64,000 nucleotides of DNA from Falsiroseomonas sp046052145 (GCA_046052145.1 JBJOMW010000009.1:73216-137215); one strand, 5' to 3'; positions 44,114 through 57,559 are shown, counted from the stretch's first letter. The notes: generated by a model from the sequence alone, not told the origin. Translations and numbers: made by a program.

Positions 44114-44379
44114 TGGCGGGCTCCGTGCCAGACGGCGACGATCAGGATGGCATCCCGCTCAACGCGGTAGAACAATCGGAAGGGCGTCCCGGGAACTGTC
44201 GCTGCGCGCAGTTCCGCCATGCCGAGTGGCACGCCGGAGTTCGGAAACTCCAGGATTCGCATGGCGGACCGGCGGATGCGGGCGACGGTGTCGGTCGCAG
44301 CGCGGGGATTATCGGCGGCGATGAAGCGCCTGACCTCGACCAGGTCGTCAACGGCGGGCCTGGACCATCGCAGCCTCAC
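44092..44379 (-). CDS. Type II toxin, RelE/ParE family
   Basis: 95 residues starting at GTG. WSRPAVDDLVEVRRFIAADNP, RIRRSAMRILEFPNSGVP and TPFRLFYRVERDAILIVAVWHGARQWP are characteristic of ParE, which poisons DNA gyrase; a RelE-type ribonuclease is the other option. GTGA overlap with the antitoxin gene before it, so they are co-translated. Its 3' end overlaps the receptor gene of an ABC importer. Confidence 0.88.
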   Translation of the reverse strand: MRLRWSRPAVDDLVEVRRFIAADNPRAATDTVARIRRSAMRILEFPNSGVPLGMAELRAATVPGTPFRLFYRVERDAILIVAVWHGARQWPPARD

Positions 44380-44636
44380 TGCGTCGCCCGATGACGGCGC
44401 TCCAGATCAGCCGCCCAGGTTTCGAGATCAGCCATCACCTCCTCATGGGGGATCGTGCGGCCCGCATCGAGGTCCGCGAGGCCGTCCACCACGCGACGGC
44501 TGAGTTCCGCTCGTCCCGCCACGGCGTCGGCAATCCAATGGGACAGCATGGCTTCCGGCGTGGAGCCCCCGGCTTGCGCGAGCCGGGCGAGCTCATCGGC
44601 GACGTCCTCGGATACTTCCACGCTGATCCGCACCAT
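44376..44636 (-). CDS. Antitoxin, ribbon-helix-helix type
   Basis: 86 residues. The N-terminus VRISVEVSEDVADELARLAQ has the RHH/CopG pattern that binds DNA, and the C-terminal part (VMADLETWAADLERRHRATQ) is the likely toxin-binding tail. Positioned directly before the ParE-like toxin with a 4-base overlap, the usual TA order. Autorepression of the pair is expected, so the operon downstream may also be repressed. Confidence 0.83.
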   Translation of the reverse strand: MVRISVEVSEDVADELARLAQAGGSTPEAMLSHWIADAVAGRAELSRRVVDGLADLDAGRTIPHEEVMADLETWAADLERRHRATQ

Positions 44637-44664
44637 GAGCGCTGCTCCCTTCGCCTACTCCCGC

Positions 44665-45378
44665 CTACTCCTTCGGCTTCGCCTCCGCGAGGCTGCCGAT
44701 GCCGCCATGCGCCTTGGACCAGCCCACCGGGTCCTCCAGGAACTTCCGCACGGCCTTCAGCGCGTCATCGCTGAAATAGGGACGCTCGCGGCACACCTCC
44801 AGCACGTCCCACCAGGTGCAGAGATGGTGCAGGTTCAGCCCCATCTTCTTCATCTGCTCGAAGCTGCCGGGGAAGACGCCGTAGTAGAAGACGACGAAGG
44901 TGTGGTCGCAGATCGCGCCCGCATCGCGCAGCGCCTGGGCGAACTTGATCTTGCTGGCGCCGTCCGTCGTCAGGTCTTCCACCAGCAGGGTCTTCTGGCC
45001 GACCGGCACCTCGCCCTCGATCTGGGCGTTGCGGCCGAATCCCTTCGGCTTCTTCCGGACATAGGCCATGGGCGCCATCATCCGTTCGGCGATCCAGGCG
45101 CCATAGGGGATGCCGGCGGTCTCGCCGCCCACCACCGATTCGATGCTCTCGTAGCCGATGTGCCGGCCGATCTTCTCCACCGCCAGGTCGCAGATGCGGT
45201 TGCGCGCGCGCGGGAAGGAGATGATCTTGCGGCAGTCGATATAGACGGGCGACTTCCAGCCGCTGGTGAAGGTGTAGGGTTCCTCCGGCCGGAAATTGAC
45301 CGCCTTGATCTCAAGCAGGATGCGCGCGGTGGTCAGCGCGGCGTCCCGGTCCCAGTCGGAGGCATGCGTGGCGGCCAT
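44665..45378 (-). CDS. pyrE: Orotate phosphoribosyltransferase
   Basis: 237-residue PRPP-dependent enzyme that converts orotate to OMP in pyrimidine synthesis. FTSGWKSPVYIDCRKIISFP is the substrate loop, YVRKKPKGFG the flexible PRPP loop, and TLLVEDLTTDGASKIKF the PRPP-binding motif. The C-terminal extension (VLEVCRERPYFSDDALKAV) is longer than in E. coli and typical of alphaproteobacterial PyrE. Start ATG at 45378; upstream open frame is antisense to the ELM1-like gene. Confidence 0.95.
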   Translation of the reverse strand: MAATHASDWDRDAALTTARILLEIKAVNFRPEEPYTFTSGWKSPVYIDCRKIISFPRARNRICDLAVEKIGRHIGYESIESVVGGETAGIPYGAWIAERMMAPMAYVRKKPKGFGRNAQIEGEVPVGQKTLLVEDLTTDGASKIKFAQALRDAGAICDHTFVVFYYGVFPGSFEQMKKMGLNLHHLCTWWDVLEVCRERPYFSDDALKAVRKFLEDPVGWSKAHGGIGSLAEAKPKE

Positions 45379-45447
45379 CGGGGCGTGGTCCTGTGGGCGG
45401 TGGGGAAGAATGAGGCGCTTTCGTAACCCCCCGGCGGCGGCGCGTCC

Positions 45448-46383
45448 ATGACGGGCGGGGCGGAGCCTGTCTGGGTCCTGGCCGATCCCCGCGCCGGCAC
45501 CGCCGCGCAGGCGCTCGGCATTGCCGAACGGCTGGGGCTGCCCTTCCGGGTGGTGCCGCTGGAATGGGGGCGGCTGGCGGGCCTGCCGATTCCCGTCCCG
45601 AGCCTTGCAGGGCTGGCGGCGGCGGCACGGGAAGGCTTCGCCCCGCCCTGGCCGCGCCTGGCGATCTCCGCCGGCCGGCGCTCCGCCCCCGTGGCCCGCT
45701 GGCTGGCCGGGCGCGGGGTGCGCACGGTGCATTGCATGCGCGCCTGGCCGACGGCTGGGCTCGACCTGCTGGTGATCGGCCGGCATGACGGGCCGGACAC
45801 GGCGCCGAACATCCTTCCCATCCTCGGCGCCGCCCATCGCATCACACCGGAGAAGCTCGCCGCGGCGCGGGAGGCGTTTCCCGACCTCGCCGATCTGCCC
45901 GGGCCCCGCATCGCGCTGCTCGTCGGCGGGCCGGTGCGGGCGGAGGGGCTCGATCCCGCCATCGCAGCCGGGCTGGGCGCGCGCGTCGCCGGTTTCGCGG
46001 GCAGTGTGATGGCCACCGCCAGCCGCCGCACCGGCGCGGCGGCGACCGAGGCGCTGGCCACCGCCCTGGCCCCCGTCCCGCACAGGTTGCACCGCTGGGG
46101 TAGCTCCGGGCCGAACCCGCTGCTGGGTTTCATGGCCTGGGCGGATGCGCTGGTGGTGACGGGCGATTCCGTCTCCATGCTGTCGGAGGCGCTGGTGACA
46201 TCCGCGCCGATCTTCATCGCGCCCCTCGGCAGCGAGGGGGCGCGCCACATCGCCCTGCAGGAAAGCCTCTATGCGGCGGGCGAGGCCCGCCCCATCTCCG
46301 CCGCACCCGCCCCCTTCGCCCGCACCGCGCGGGACGAGACGGCGCGGGTCGCGGCCGAGATCCGGGCGCGCGGGCTGGTCTGA
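45448..46383 (+). CDS. ELM1/DUF1022 (GtrOC1-like) family protein
   Basis: 311 residues. WVLADPRAGTAAQALGIAERLG at the N-terminus and ISAGRRSAPVARWL, then ALVVTGDSVSMLSEAL near the C-terminus, match the mitochondrial fission ELM1/DUF1022 family, whose fold is glycosyltransferase B-like. In bacteria the family is associated with lipopolysaccharide or O-antigen modification in some species, but the reaction is not known. It is divergent from pyrE and precedes the MsrQ-like gene. Confidence 0.85.
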   Translation: MTGGAEPVWVLADPRAGTAAQALGIAERLGLPFRVVPLEWGRLAGLPIPVPSLAGLAAAAREGFAPPWPRLAISAGRRSAPVARWLAGRGVRTVHCMRAWPTAGLDLLVIGRHDGPDTAPNILPILGAAHRITPEKLAAAREAFPDLADLPGPRIALLVGGPVRAEGLDPAIAAGLGARVAGFAGSVMATASRRTGAAATEALATALAPVPHRLHRWGSSGPNPLLGFMAWADALVVTGDSVSMLSEALVTSAPIFIAPLGSEGARHIALQESLYAAGEARPISAAPAPFARTARDETARVAAEIRARGLV

Positions 46384-46418
46384 ACGAAACGCCGTCGCGG
46401 CAGCGGCGAAGAGGGGGC

Positions 46419-47306
46419 ATGCACAGCACGATCCGCCAGCCCCCCAAACGCCCCAGCCCCTGGCCCTGGACCGACCGGGCCGGGCGCTTTTCGGCGTTGC
46501 GCCTGTCCCTGCTGATCGGGCTGCTGGCGCCGGGCGCGGTGCTGCTGGCGCTGCTCGAGGCCGGCGGCCTCGGCGCCGAGCCTTGGAAGCAGGCGACGCG
46601 GGAAGCCGGGACGCATGCGCTGCACATCCTCCTGCTGAGCCTTGCCGCCACGCCGCTCCGCCATGTTGCGGATTGGCCGACGGCGGTCACCTTGCGGCGG
46701 ATGATCGGGCTGGCGGCGCTGGGCTATGCGCTGCTGCACCTGACGCTGTTCGCCGGGCACATGGCCTGGGACCTGCTGGCGGTGGCAGGCGAGATCGCGA
46801 CGCGGATCTACCTCACCCTCGGCTTCGCGGTGCTGGTCGGGCTCAGCGTGCTGGGCTGGACCTCGACCGATGGGTGGCAGGCGGCGCTTGGGCCGCGGTG
46901 GAAGCGGCTGCATCGCTGGGTCTATCCGCTGGCGGCGGCCGGCGTGCTGCACGCCTTTCTGCAATCGAAGTCGGGCGCCGATGCGGCGACGCTGCTGGCC
47001 GGCTGCTTCCTGTGGCTGATGGGCTGGCGGTTGCTGCCGGGCTGGGCGCGGGCGCAGGGCCTGGCGCTGGCGGGGCTGGCGCTGGCGGCGGCAGTTGCGA
47101 CGGCGGTAGTGGAATTCGCCTGGTACGCGACGGCCACGCGCCTGCCGGCAGAGCGCATCCTGGCGGCCAATCTCGGCCTCGGGGCGGGGCCGCGCCCGGC
47201 GCAATGGGTGCTGCTGGCGGGGCTTGCCGTGGCGCTGCTGCCCTGGCTGCGACGGGTCACGCGCCGCCGGCCGCGCAGCCCCCTGCGTCGGGCACCCCCT
47301 GGGTGA
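46419..47306 (+). CDS. MsrQ-like heme-binding membrane protein, ferric-reductase-like domain
   Basis: 295 residues with about seven to eight hydrophobic spans. LHILLLSLAATPLRHVADWP and LLHLTLFAGHMAWDLL, with WKRLHRWVYPLAAAGVLHAF, place the heme-ligand histidines of the MsrQ/YedZ ferric-reductase-like fold. MsrQ normally feeds electrons to periplasmic MsrP, but no msrP is adjacent. It is about 80 residues longer than standard MsrQ at the C-terminus. Its stop overlaps the next start (GTGA). Confidence 0.85.
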   Translation: MHSTIRQPPKRPSPWPWTDRAGRFSALRLSLLIGLLAPGAVLLALLEAGGLGAEPWKQATREAGTHALHILLLSLAATPLRHVADWPTAVTLRRMIGLAALGYALLHLTLFAGHMAWDLLAVAGEIATRIYLTLGFAVLVGLSVLGWTSTDGWQAALGPRWKRLHRWVYPLAAAGVLHAFLQSKSGADAATLLAGCFLWLMGWRLLPGWARAQGLALAGLALAAAVATAVVEFAWYATATRLPAERILAANLGLGAGPRPAQWVLLAGLAVALLPWLRRVTRRRPRSPLRRAPPG

Positions 47307-47794
47307 AGCGCCGCGCCGTCATCGGCCTGGTGGTTGTGGCGCTGGCCGCGCTCGCCGCCCTGTTGCCTTCGGGGGAGGCCGAGGCGCCCGTCGCCGGCCC
47401 CGCGCAGGTGGTGGATGGCGACACGCTGGCCGTCGCCGGTCAGCGAATCCGCCTCCACGGCGTGGATGCGCCGGAGGCCAACCAGCTCTGCGAGCGTGGC
47501 GGCCAGCCCTGGCGCTGCGGCGCCGAGGCCACGGAGGCGCTGCGCGGCCTCCTGGCCGGACGGCCCGTGGCCTGCACGCCGCTGGACCGGGACCGCTACG
47601 GGCGGATCATCGCGCGCTGCGCCGTCGAAGGGCAGGATCTGGGCGCCTGGCTGGTGGGGCAGGGCCTAGCCGTCGCCTACACCGATTATTCCTGGCGCTA
47701 CGTGCCGGAAGAGCTATCGGCGCGCTGGCATGGGCGGGGGATCTGGGGCGGCAGCTTCCAGACACCGGCCGAGCATCGCCGCGCGCAGCGCTGA
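47303..47794 (+). CDS. Thermonuclease-family (SNase-like) protein, membrane-anchored
   Basis: 163 residues from a GTG that overlaps the MsrQ-like stop. N-terminal hydrophobic segment (VIGLVVVALAALAALLP) is a signal or anchor. The nuclease core shows VVDGDTLAVAGQRIRLHGVDAPEANQ, with the Arg and Glu of the SNase site, and PLDRDRYGRIIARC with the second Arg. The domain hydrolyses RNA and DNA in the family. A role with the MsrQ-like protein is not obvious. Confidence 0.9.
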   Translation: MKRRAVIGLVVVALAALAALLPSGEAEAPVAGPAQVVDGDTLAVAGQRIRLHGVDAPEANQLCERGGQPWRCGAEATEALRGLLAGRPVACTPLDRDRYGRIIARCAVEGQDLGAWLVGQGLAVAYTDYSWRYVPEELSARWHGRGIWGGSFQTPAEHRRAQR

Positions 47795-47880
47795 ACGTCG
47801 CGCCGAGCGTGCTGGGCGGGGTTGCCTAGCGCGCCCCGCCCCGGCAGCTTCCGCGCCGCTCTCGCCCGAAGGATACGCGC

Positions 47881-48954
47881 ATGGCCGCCCGCACCCACAG
47901 GATCGCCGTCATTCCCGGCGACGGCATCGGCAAGGAAACGGTACCCGAAGGGCTGCGCGTGCTGGACGCCGCCGCGCGCCGCTTCGGCTTCGACCTCAAG
48001 CTCGCGCATTACGACTGGTCCTGCGAGACCTACCAGCAGACCGGCCGCATGATGCCGGAGGACGGGCTGGACCGGCTGAAGGACAGCGACTCGATCTTCC
48101 TTGGCGCTGTCGGCTGGCCCGGTGTGGCGGACCATGTCTCGCTCTGGGGTCTGCTGATCCCCATCCGGCGCGGCTTCGACCAGTATGTGAATCTGCGCCC
48201 CTGCCGGCTGCTGCCGGGTGCGCGCACGCCGCTGGCCGACCGGACGCCGGCCGATATCGACTTCTACGTGGTCCGTGAGAACACGGAAGGCGAGTACAGC
48301 TCCGTCGGCGGGCGGATGTTCGAAGGCACGGATCGTGAATTCGTCAGCCAGCAATCCGTGCTGACCCGCACCGGCACCGACCGCATCCTGCGCTACGCCT
48401 TCGAGCTGGCGATGACGCGGCCGCGGAAGAAGCTGACCTCGGCCACCAAGTCGAATGGCATCACCTTCACCATGCCGTATTGGGATGAGCGCTTTGCGGA
48501 GATGGCGAAGGCCTATCCGCAGGTGACAACCGACCAGTTCCACATCGACATCCTCTGCGCGCATTTCGTGCAGCACCCCGATTGGTTCGACGTGGTGGTG
48601 GGCTCCAACCTGTTCGGCGACATCCTGTCCGACCTTGGGCCGGCGGTGGCGGGTTCGATCGGCATCGCGCCGTCGGCCAACATCAATCCGGAGAAGGTCT
48701 TCCCCTCGATGTTCGAGCCGGTGCATGGCTCGGCGCCCGACATCGCGGGCAAGTGGATCTGCAACCCGATCGGGCAGATCTGGTCGGGTGCGATGATGCT
48801 GGAGCATCTCGGCGAGAAGGAGGCTGCCGCCGCCATTCTCAAGGCGATCGAGGATCTGCTGGCCGAAGGCGGCCCGCGCACCCGCGACATGGGCGGCAAT
48901 GCCGGCACGGTGGATGTGGGCAAGGCGCTGGCGGAGGCGGTGGCGCGCGGCTGA
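47881..48954 (+). CDS. Tartrate dehydrogenase/decarboxylase-like (isocitrate/isopropylmalate dehydrogenase family)
   Basis: 357-residue NAD-dependent beta-decarboxylating dehydrogenase. RIAVIPGDGIGKETVPEG at the start, RPCRLLPG, VVRENTEGEYSSVGG, VTTDQFHIDILCAHFV and VVGSNLFGDILSDLGPAVAGSIG with FEPVHGSAPDIAGK are the standard motifs; the residues around the substrate-binding region resemble tartrate dehydrogenase (TtuC). It would act on tartrate or malate. It is followed after 43 bases by the oxoprolinase-like gene. Confidence 0.9.
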   Translation: MAARTHRIAVIPGDGIGKETVPEGLRVLDAAARRFGFDLKLAHYDWSCETYQQTGRMMPEDGLDRLKDSDSIFLGAVGWPGVADHVSLWGLLIPIRRGFDQYVNLRPCRLLPGARTPLADRTPADIDFYVVRENTEGEYSSVGGRMFEGTDREFVSQQSVLTRTGTDRILRYAFELAMTRPRKKLTSATKSNGITFTMPYWDERFAEMAKAYPQVTTDQFHIDILCAHFVQHPDWFDVVVGSNLFGDILSDLGPAVAGSIGIAPSANINPEKVFPSMFEPVHGSAPDIAGKWICNPIGQIWSGAMMLEHLGEKEAAAAILKAIEDLLAEGGPRTRDMGGNAGTVDVGKALAEAVARG

Positions 48955-48997
48955 CGCGCGCGCCCACGCCTCCCCCACTCTGCGCAGGAGATTGACG

Positions 48998-52629
<3,632 letters not shown>

Positions 52630-52633
<4 letters not shown>

Positions 52634-55482
52634 GGAAGTCGGCGCTCGCGCTCGGTTCGCTCCTTCTCCTTGCGCTGGCCGCCCTTTGGCTCGGCCCGCG
52701 CGCGGTGGATTGGGAGCCGTGGCGCGCGCGCCTCGCTGATATCGCCACCGGCCAGCTCGGCCGGCCCGTCACGCTCGATGGCCCGGTCGAGCTCGTCTTG
52801 CTGCCGAGCCCCGTGGTGCGCGCCGGCGGCGTCACCATTGCCGAACCCCCTGGCACCGAGGCCGAGACCGGCTTTCGCGTCACGGCGCGCATGCTGCGCC
52901 TGCGGCTCGATCTCGGCGCGCTGATCGCGGGCCGCATCGAGCCGCGGGAAATCGCGCTGATCGGCGCCGAACTCACTCTGCCCTGGCCGCCCGGCCCCTT
53001 GCTGTCGCTGCGCCCGCCGAGCTGGATCACGCGTCTCGACGCGCAGGTCGAGGATGGGCGCGTGCGCATCGGCGCGACCGTGCTGGAGGGTGTCAACGCG
53101 CGCCTCGTCTCCGCCGGTCCCGCTCAGGCGGTGGAGGTGACGGGCGGCTTCACCTCGGCGGGGCGGCAGGCGCGCTTCGCCGGCACGCTGGGGCGGCCCG
53201 GCTGGGACGGTATCGCGCCGGCCGAGCTTTCGCTCACCTTGCCCGAGGCCAATGCCCGCGCCCGCGGCGTGCTGGTGCCCGCCGGTGGCTTCGAGGGCAC
53301 GGTCGAGGTCTCCGGCCCCGACCTCGCGGCGCTGCTGCCGGCCCCGGCGGGGCCCTTCCGCGCCCAGGGCCGGCTGAACGCGACGGCGGAGCTGATCGCG
53401 GCGGAGGACATGGCGCTCGACCTCGGCGGCGCGCCGGCCCGCGGGGCGCTGGCGATCCGCCTGGTGCCGTCGCCGCGGCTCGACTTGGCGCTGCTCGCCA
53501 GCCGGGTGGATCTGGATGGCTGGTTCGCCGCGCTGCGCGCCCCCGGTGCGCGGGCCTGGCCGGTTTCGGTGGATCTCGCGGCCGAAGCGGCAGGCTTCGC
53601 CGGGCTGACGCTGCGCCGCCTGCGCGGCGTTGCCTTCCTTGAGGAAGGGCGGCTGACGCTGACCGATGTCTCGGCGCTGCTGCCGGGCGATACGGAGCTT
53701 GAACTGGCTGGGGCGACGGCGGGCGGGCGGCTTGAGATCGGTGCGCGTTTCGCCGGACCCGATATCCGCGCGACGCTGGCGGCGCTCGGCCTGCCGGTGG
53801 AGGAGATCGACCCCGCACTGCTCCGGCGCGGAGAGGGCCGCTTCCGGCTGGTGCTGGAGGAGGCGCAGGCCTCGGTCCCCGAACTGGTTGCCGCCTTCGA
53901 GGATCTGCGCCTGTCGGGCGCGGCCACGCTGCGGCACGGTGCGCGGCCGGCGCTCGGCCTCGGCCTTGCGCTCGACCGGATTGACCTGGCGCGATGGCTG
54001 CCGAATGGGCTGGAGCCCGCGGGGATCGGCCGGATGCTTGGCGGTCTCGACCTCAATTTGCGCCTGACGGCAGACCATGCGCGCTGGGGCGAGGCCGCGC
54101 TTGATCGCGCCGCGCTGGATGCGGCGGTGGAGAATGGCCGCGTCACGCTGCGCCGCCTGTCGGGCCGGCTGGCGGAGGCCGACCTCGCAGCCTCCGGCGT
54201 CATGACCATCGGCCAGTCGATCCGTCTGCAGGATTTGATTGTGGAGGTGAATGGTCCGTCCTCCCGCGGGGTGATGGCGCTGGTGCCGGGCAGCTGGCCC
54301 GATCGCAGCGCGCTGGCGGCCATGCCGCTGTCGCTGCGCGTCAGCGGTGGTGGCCCGCCAGAGGCGCTGGCGCTGCGCGGGGAGGCCTCGCTTGGTGAAC
54401 TCCGCGCCGAGGCGAATGCGACCCTCGACCTGCCCGGCCTGCGCGGCGGCGGTGCGCTGACGCTGCGCCATCCCGGCACGCCGCGGCTGTTGGCGGAGGC
54501 CTTCGGCACCGCGCTGCCCTGGCTGGGCGAGGGGTCCTTCTCCCTGGTTGCCAACCTCAATGCCGGTCCGCAGGGCGTTGCGGCCGAGAGCTTCGAGCTG
54601 GTGGCGGGTCATCTGCGGATGGGGGGCGCGCTGCAGCTTGCCGCCGGCGCGCGTCCGCGCCTGACCGGGCGCATCGCCGCGGAGCGCCTGCCCCTGCCGC
54701 TGCCCGAACTCCGCAGTGCGGAGCCCATCGCACTCGACTGGCTCGCGGGGCTGGATGCGGAGCTGGCGCTGGAGGCGGCGCGGATCGAGGTCGGCGGTGC
54801 CATCGCCGAAGCGGCCTCAGCCGCGCTGCGCCTTGCCGATGGGCGCCTGCGGTTGGAACGGGCGCGGGCGCGGCTGATGGGTGGGATGCTGGACGGCGCG
54901 TTCGGCATCGAACTCGCCGCCGGGATGCCGCCGCGCCTCGCGCTGGAAGCGCGTCTGGCCGATGTCGCGCTGGCCGCGCCGCTGCTGGGCCTGCCCTATG
55001 ATGTGGCGGCCGGGCGTGGCGAGGCAGCGGCGCGCCTCGCGGCCGTGGGCCATGCCCCGGCGGCGCTGCTCGGCACGCTCACGGGCACGCTGTCCTTCGC
55101 GTTGCGGGACGGCGTGCTGACGGGGCTGGACCTCGGCGCTGCCGTCGCCGCCGCGTCGCTGCCGGATGCGACCGAGGCGGAGGAGCGCCTGCGCCGCGCG
55201 CTGCTGGGCGGCGCGACCGCCTTCGAGCGGCTGGAGGCGGAGGCGGGGCTGGAGGCCGGCCAGATGCGGCTTGTCATGGGACGGCTGGCCGCAGAGGGCG
55301 GGGTGACGGCGACGATCTCGGGCCGTGCGGATCTGGAGCGCGGGGCGATCGATCTGCGCATCGGCACGCGGCCCGTGCCAGAGGCGCCGGAGCTCGGCCT
55401 GCGCATCACCGGCCCGGCCGAGGCGCCGCGCGCCCTGCCGGAGACGAGCGATTGGGCACGCTGGCGGGCGGGTCGGAGCTGA
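52630..55482 (+). CDS. AsmA-family protein
   Basis: 950 residues. An N-terminal membrane anchor (ALGSLLLLALAALWLGPRAVDW) is followed by the AsmA pattern RLADIATGQLGRPVTLDGPVEL and repeated beta-rich modules, then the C-terminal AsmA_2-like domain with TGTLSFALRDGVLTGLDL. AsmA-like proteins are periplasmic bridge-like proteins, thought to move phospholipids to the outer membrane. It overlaps the upstream oxoprolinase stop (ATGA), which is surprising for a cell-envelope protein. Confidence 0.87.
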
Positions 55483-55495
55483 CCCTGCCGCGGCG

Positions 55496-55819
55496 TCAGC
55501 CGTTGCGCGGCGCCAGCAGGATAGTGCTGGCGCCGGCCAGGCACAGCGCGGCGCCGATCAGGTCGAAGCGGTCGGGGCGCGCGCCTTCCACCGCCCACAT
55601 CCAGGCCAGCGACGCAGCGATGTAGATGCCGCCATAGGCCGCGAAGGCGCGGCCCGCGAAGCCTGCCTCGACGCGCGTCAGCGCGATTGCGAACAGCACC
55701 AGGCAGCCAAGCCCCGGCAGCAGCCACCAGGCGGATTTGCCAAGCCGCAGCACGGCCCAGACCGCGAAGCAGCCGGCGATCTCCGCCACTGCCGCGAGCG
55801 CGAACCAGGCGAGCGACAT
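55496..55819 (-). CDS. YnfA family (UPF0060) small membrane protein
   Basis: 107 residues with four predicted spans. LAAVAEIAGCFAVWAVLRLG, FAAYGGIYIAASLAWMWAVEG and PDRFDLIGAALCLAGASTIL are the standard YnfA motifs. Members are related to SMR exporters and have been implicated in drug efflux, but this one is not tested. ATG at 55819 lies 17 bases after the M20 peptidase stop on the same strand. Confidence 0.92.
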   Translation of the reverse strand: MSLAWFALAAVAEIAGCFAVWAVLRLGKSAWWLLPGLGCLVLFAIALTRVEAGFAGRAFAAYGGIYIAASLAWMWAVEGARPDRFDLIGAALCLAGASTILLAPRNG

Positions 55820-55835
55820 GGCCGCGCCGCTTGCC

Positions 55836-56978
55836 CTAGGCGATCTCTTCGAGCAGCGCGCAAAGCGTCGCGCAGCGCGGTGCGAGGTCCTGCCACAGGA
55901 TGTGCTCATGCGGCGCATGCGCGCCCGCGCCGGTGCAGCCCAGACCGTCCAACGTGGGGATGCCCATCGCCGCGGTGAAATTGCCATCCGAGCCGCCGCC
56001 GCGATGCTGCTTCGGCAAGTCGTAGCCATGCTTCGCCGCCAGCGCGCGCGCCTGCGCGTAGAGCGCGGCGATCTCCGGCGTTTCGGCGAAGGGGGGGCGG
56101 TTCATGCCGCCCGTCACGCGCAGCGCGATGCCGTCGCGTTCATAGGCAAGGCCGAGGATCGCCGCCTCCACCTCTTCGCCGAGCGCGATGGTCGGCACGC
56201 GGAGGTCCACCTCCGCCGAGGCTTCGGGCGGGATCACATTGGGCCGCGTGCCGCCCAGGATCGGGGCGACATTCGTCGTGATGCCGGCGGCCAGATCCGT
56301 CATCGCATGGATCTTCAGGATGACCTCGGCGAGTGCGACGACCGCGCTGCGCCCCTCCGCCCAATTGCCGCCGGCATGGGACGACACGCCAGCGACCTTG
56401 ATGTCGAAGCGCCCAACCCCCTTGCGCGCGGTGACGCAGGCCCCGCCCGCGCCGGCGGGTTCGGGGATCAGCACGGCACGCGCGCCGGCGGCCGCGCGCT
56501 CGATCGGTGCGCGGCTGGTCGGGCTGCCGACTTCCTCATCGGGCGTCAGCAGCAGCACGATCGGACGCTGCGTCGGCGTCTTCTGGCGCAGGATCTCGCG
56601 CACGCTGTGGAAGGCGAAGAAGCTGCCGGCCTTCATGTCGTAGATGCCGGGGCCGAAGGCCTTCCCCTCCTCCACCCGCCAGGGCATGGAGGTGGCGAGC
56701 GTGCCGTGGTCCCAGACCGTGTCGAGATGCCCGGCGACCACCAGCGGCGCGAGGTGCTCCGAGCCCTTGGGCCCAGGCGTCCGGCAGATCAGCGTGTCGC
56801 CATAGCCGTCATAGCCCGCGAGCCGCTCTACCTGGCCGCCGACGGCGGTGAGTTCGCCCGCGCAGCGGTCCATCAGGCGGTTGACGGCGGGTGCATCGGT
56901 GGTCGGTGTCTCGGCCTCCACCCAGCTTTGCAACTCGGCCAACAGGCGGTCGGAGGAGCCGATCTCGGTCTGGGGCAT
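55836..56978 (-). CDS. M20 family metallopeptidase (CPG2-like)
   Basis: 380-residue zinc peptidase of the M20 family. VVAGHLDTVWDHGTLA and GPGIYDMKAGSFFAF contain the metal-binding His and bridging Asp, LLTPDEEVGS the catalytic Glu, and GAHAPHEHI the last His region. No signal peptide, so it acts in the cytoplasm, likely on a dipeptide or N-acyl amino acid. Followed by ynfA. Confidence 0.92.
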   Translation of the reverse strand: MPQTEIGSSDRLLAELQSWVEAETPTTDAPAVNRLMDRCAGELTAVGGQVERLAGYDGYGDTLICRTPGPKGSEHLAPLVVAGHLDTVWDHGTLATSMPWRVEEGKAFGPGIYDMKAGSFFAFHSVREILRQKTPTQRPIVLLLTPDEEVGSPTSRAPIERAAAGARAVLIPEPAGAGGACVTARKGVGRFDIKVAGVSSHAGGNWAEGRSAVVALAEVILKIHAMTDLAAGITTNVAPILGGTRPNVIPPEASAEVDLRVPTIALGEEVEAAILGLAYERDGIALRVTGGMNRPPFAETPEIAALYAQARALAAKHGYDLPKQHRGGGSDGNFTAAMGIPTLDGLGCTGAGAHAPHEHILWQDLAPRCATLCALLEEIA

Positions 56979-57109
56979 GGCGGTGTTCCGTCGCGGGCGT
57001 GGCCTGCGTTTCTCGCCGCTGCGCGTGGGCGTGTAAATCCTGCCCCTTGCCGGACGCGCGAGGCGCGGGTTACGGGTGCTGCTGCGATGCAGCAGAGCAA
57101 GGGATGCCC

Positions 57110-57559
57110 ATGAGCGACGGCTGCTTCTTCGAAGATCTGTCGGTCGGCCAGAAGGCGAGCTTCGGCAAGACGATCACGGAGGCCGACATCGTCCTGTTCG
57201 CGGCGGTCACCGGCGACACCAACCCGATGCACCTCAATGCCGAATATGCGAAGGACAGCATCTTCGGCGAGCGCATCGCGCATGGAATGCTGGCGGCGGG
57301 GCTCATCACCAAGGTGATGGGCACGCAGCTGCCGGGGCCGGGCACCATCTACCTTTCGCAGTCGCTGCGCTTCCGCAAGCCGGTGCGCATCGGCGACACG
57401 GTGACCGCAACCGTTGAGATCACCGCGCTGAACGCGGAGAAGCATCGCGCGACGCTCACCACCGTCTGCACCGTGAAGGGCGAGCCGGTGCTGGAGGGCG
57501 AGGCGCTGGTCGCCGTGCCCTCGCGCGCCGCGCTGGCCGCGAAGAAGGCCGCCGAGTGA
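57110..57559 (+). CDS. MaoC-like (R)-specific enoyl-CoA hydratase
   Basis: 149-residue hotdog protein. FAAVTGDTNPMHLNAEYAK holds the Asp and His of the hydratase motif, and FGERIAHGMLAAGLIT matches the second part. It would hydrate enoyl-CoA, as in PhaJ. Of two near ATGs, that at 57110 has AAGGG at proper spacing. Its stop overlaps the next start (TGATG). Confidence 0.86.
   Translation: MSDGCFFEDLSVGQKASFGKTITEADIVLFAAVTGDTNPMHLNAEYAKDSIFGERIAHGMLAAGLITKVMGTQLPGPGTIYLSQSLRFRKPVRIGDTVTATVEITALNAEKHRATLTTVCTVKGEPVLEGEALVAVPSRAALAAKKAAE

Noticed and set aside
45379..46248. N-terminal extension of pyrE
   Set aside because: Antisense to the ELM1-like gene and without orotate phosphoribosyltransferase features.
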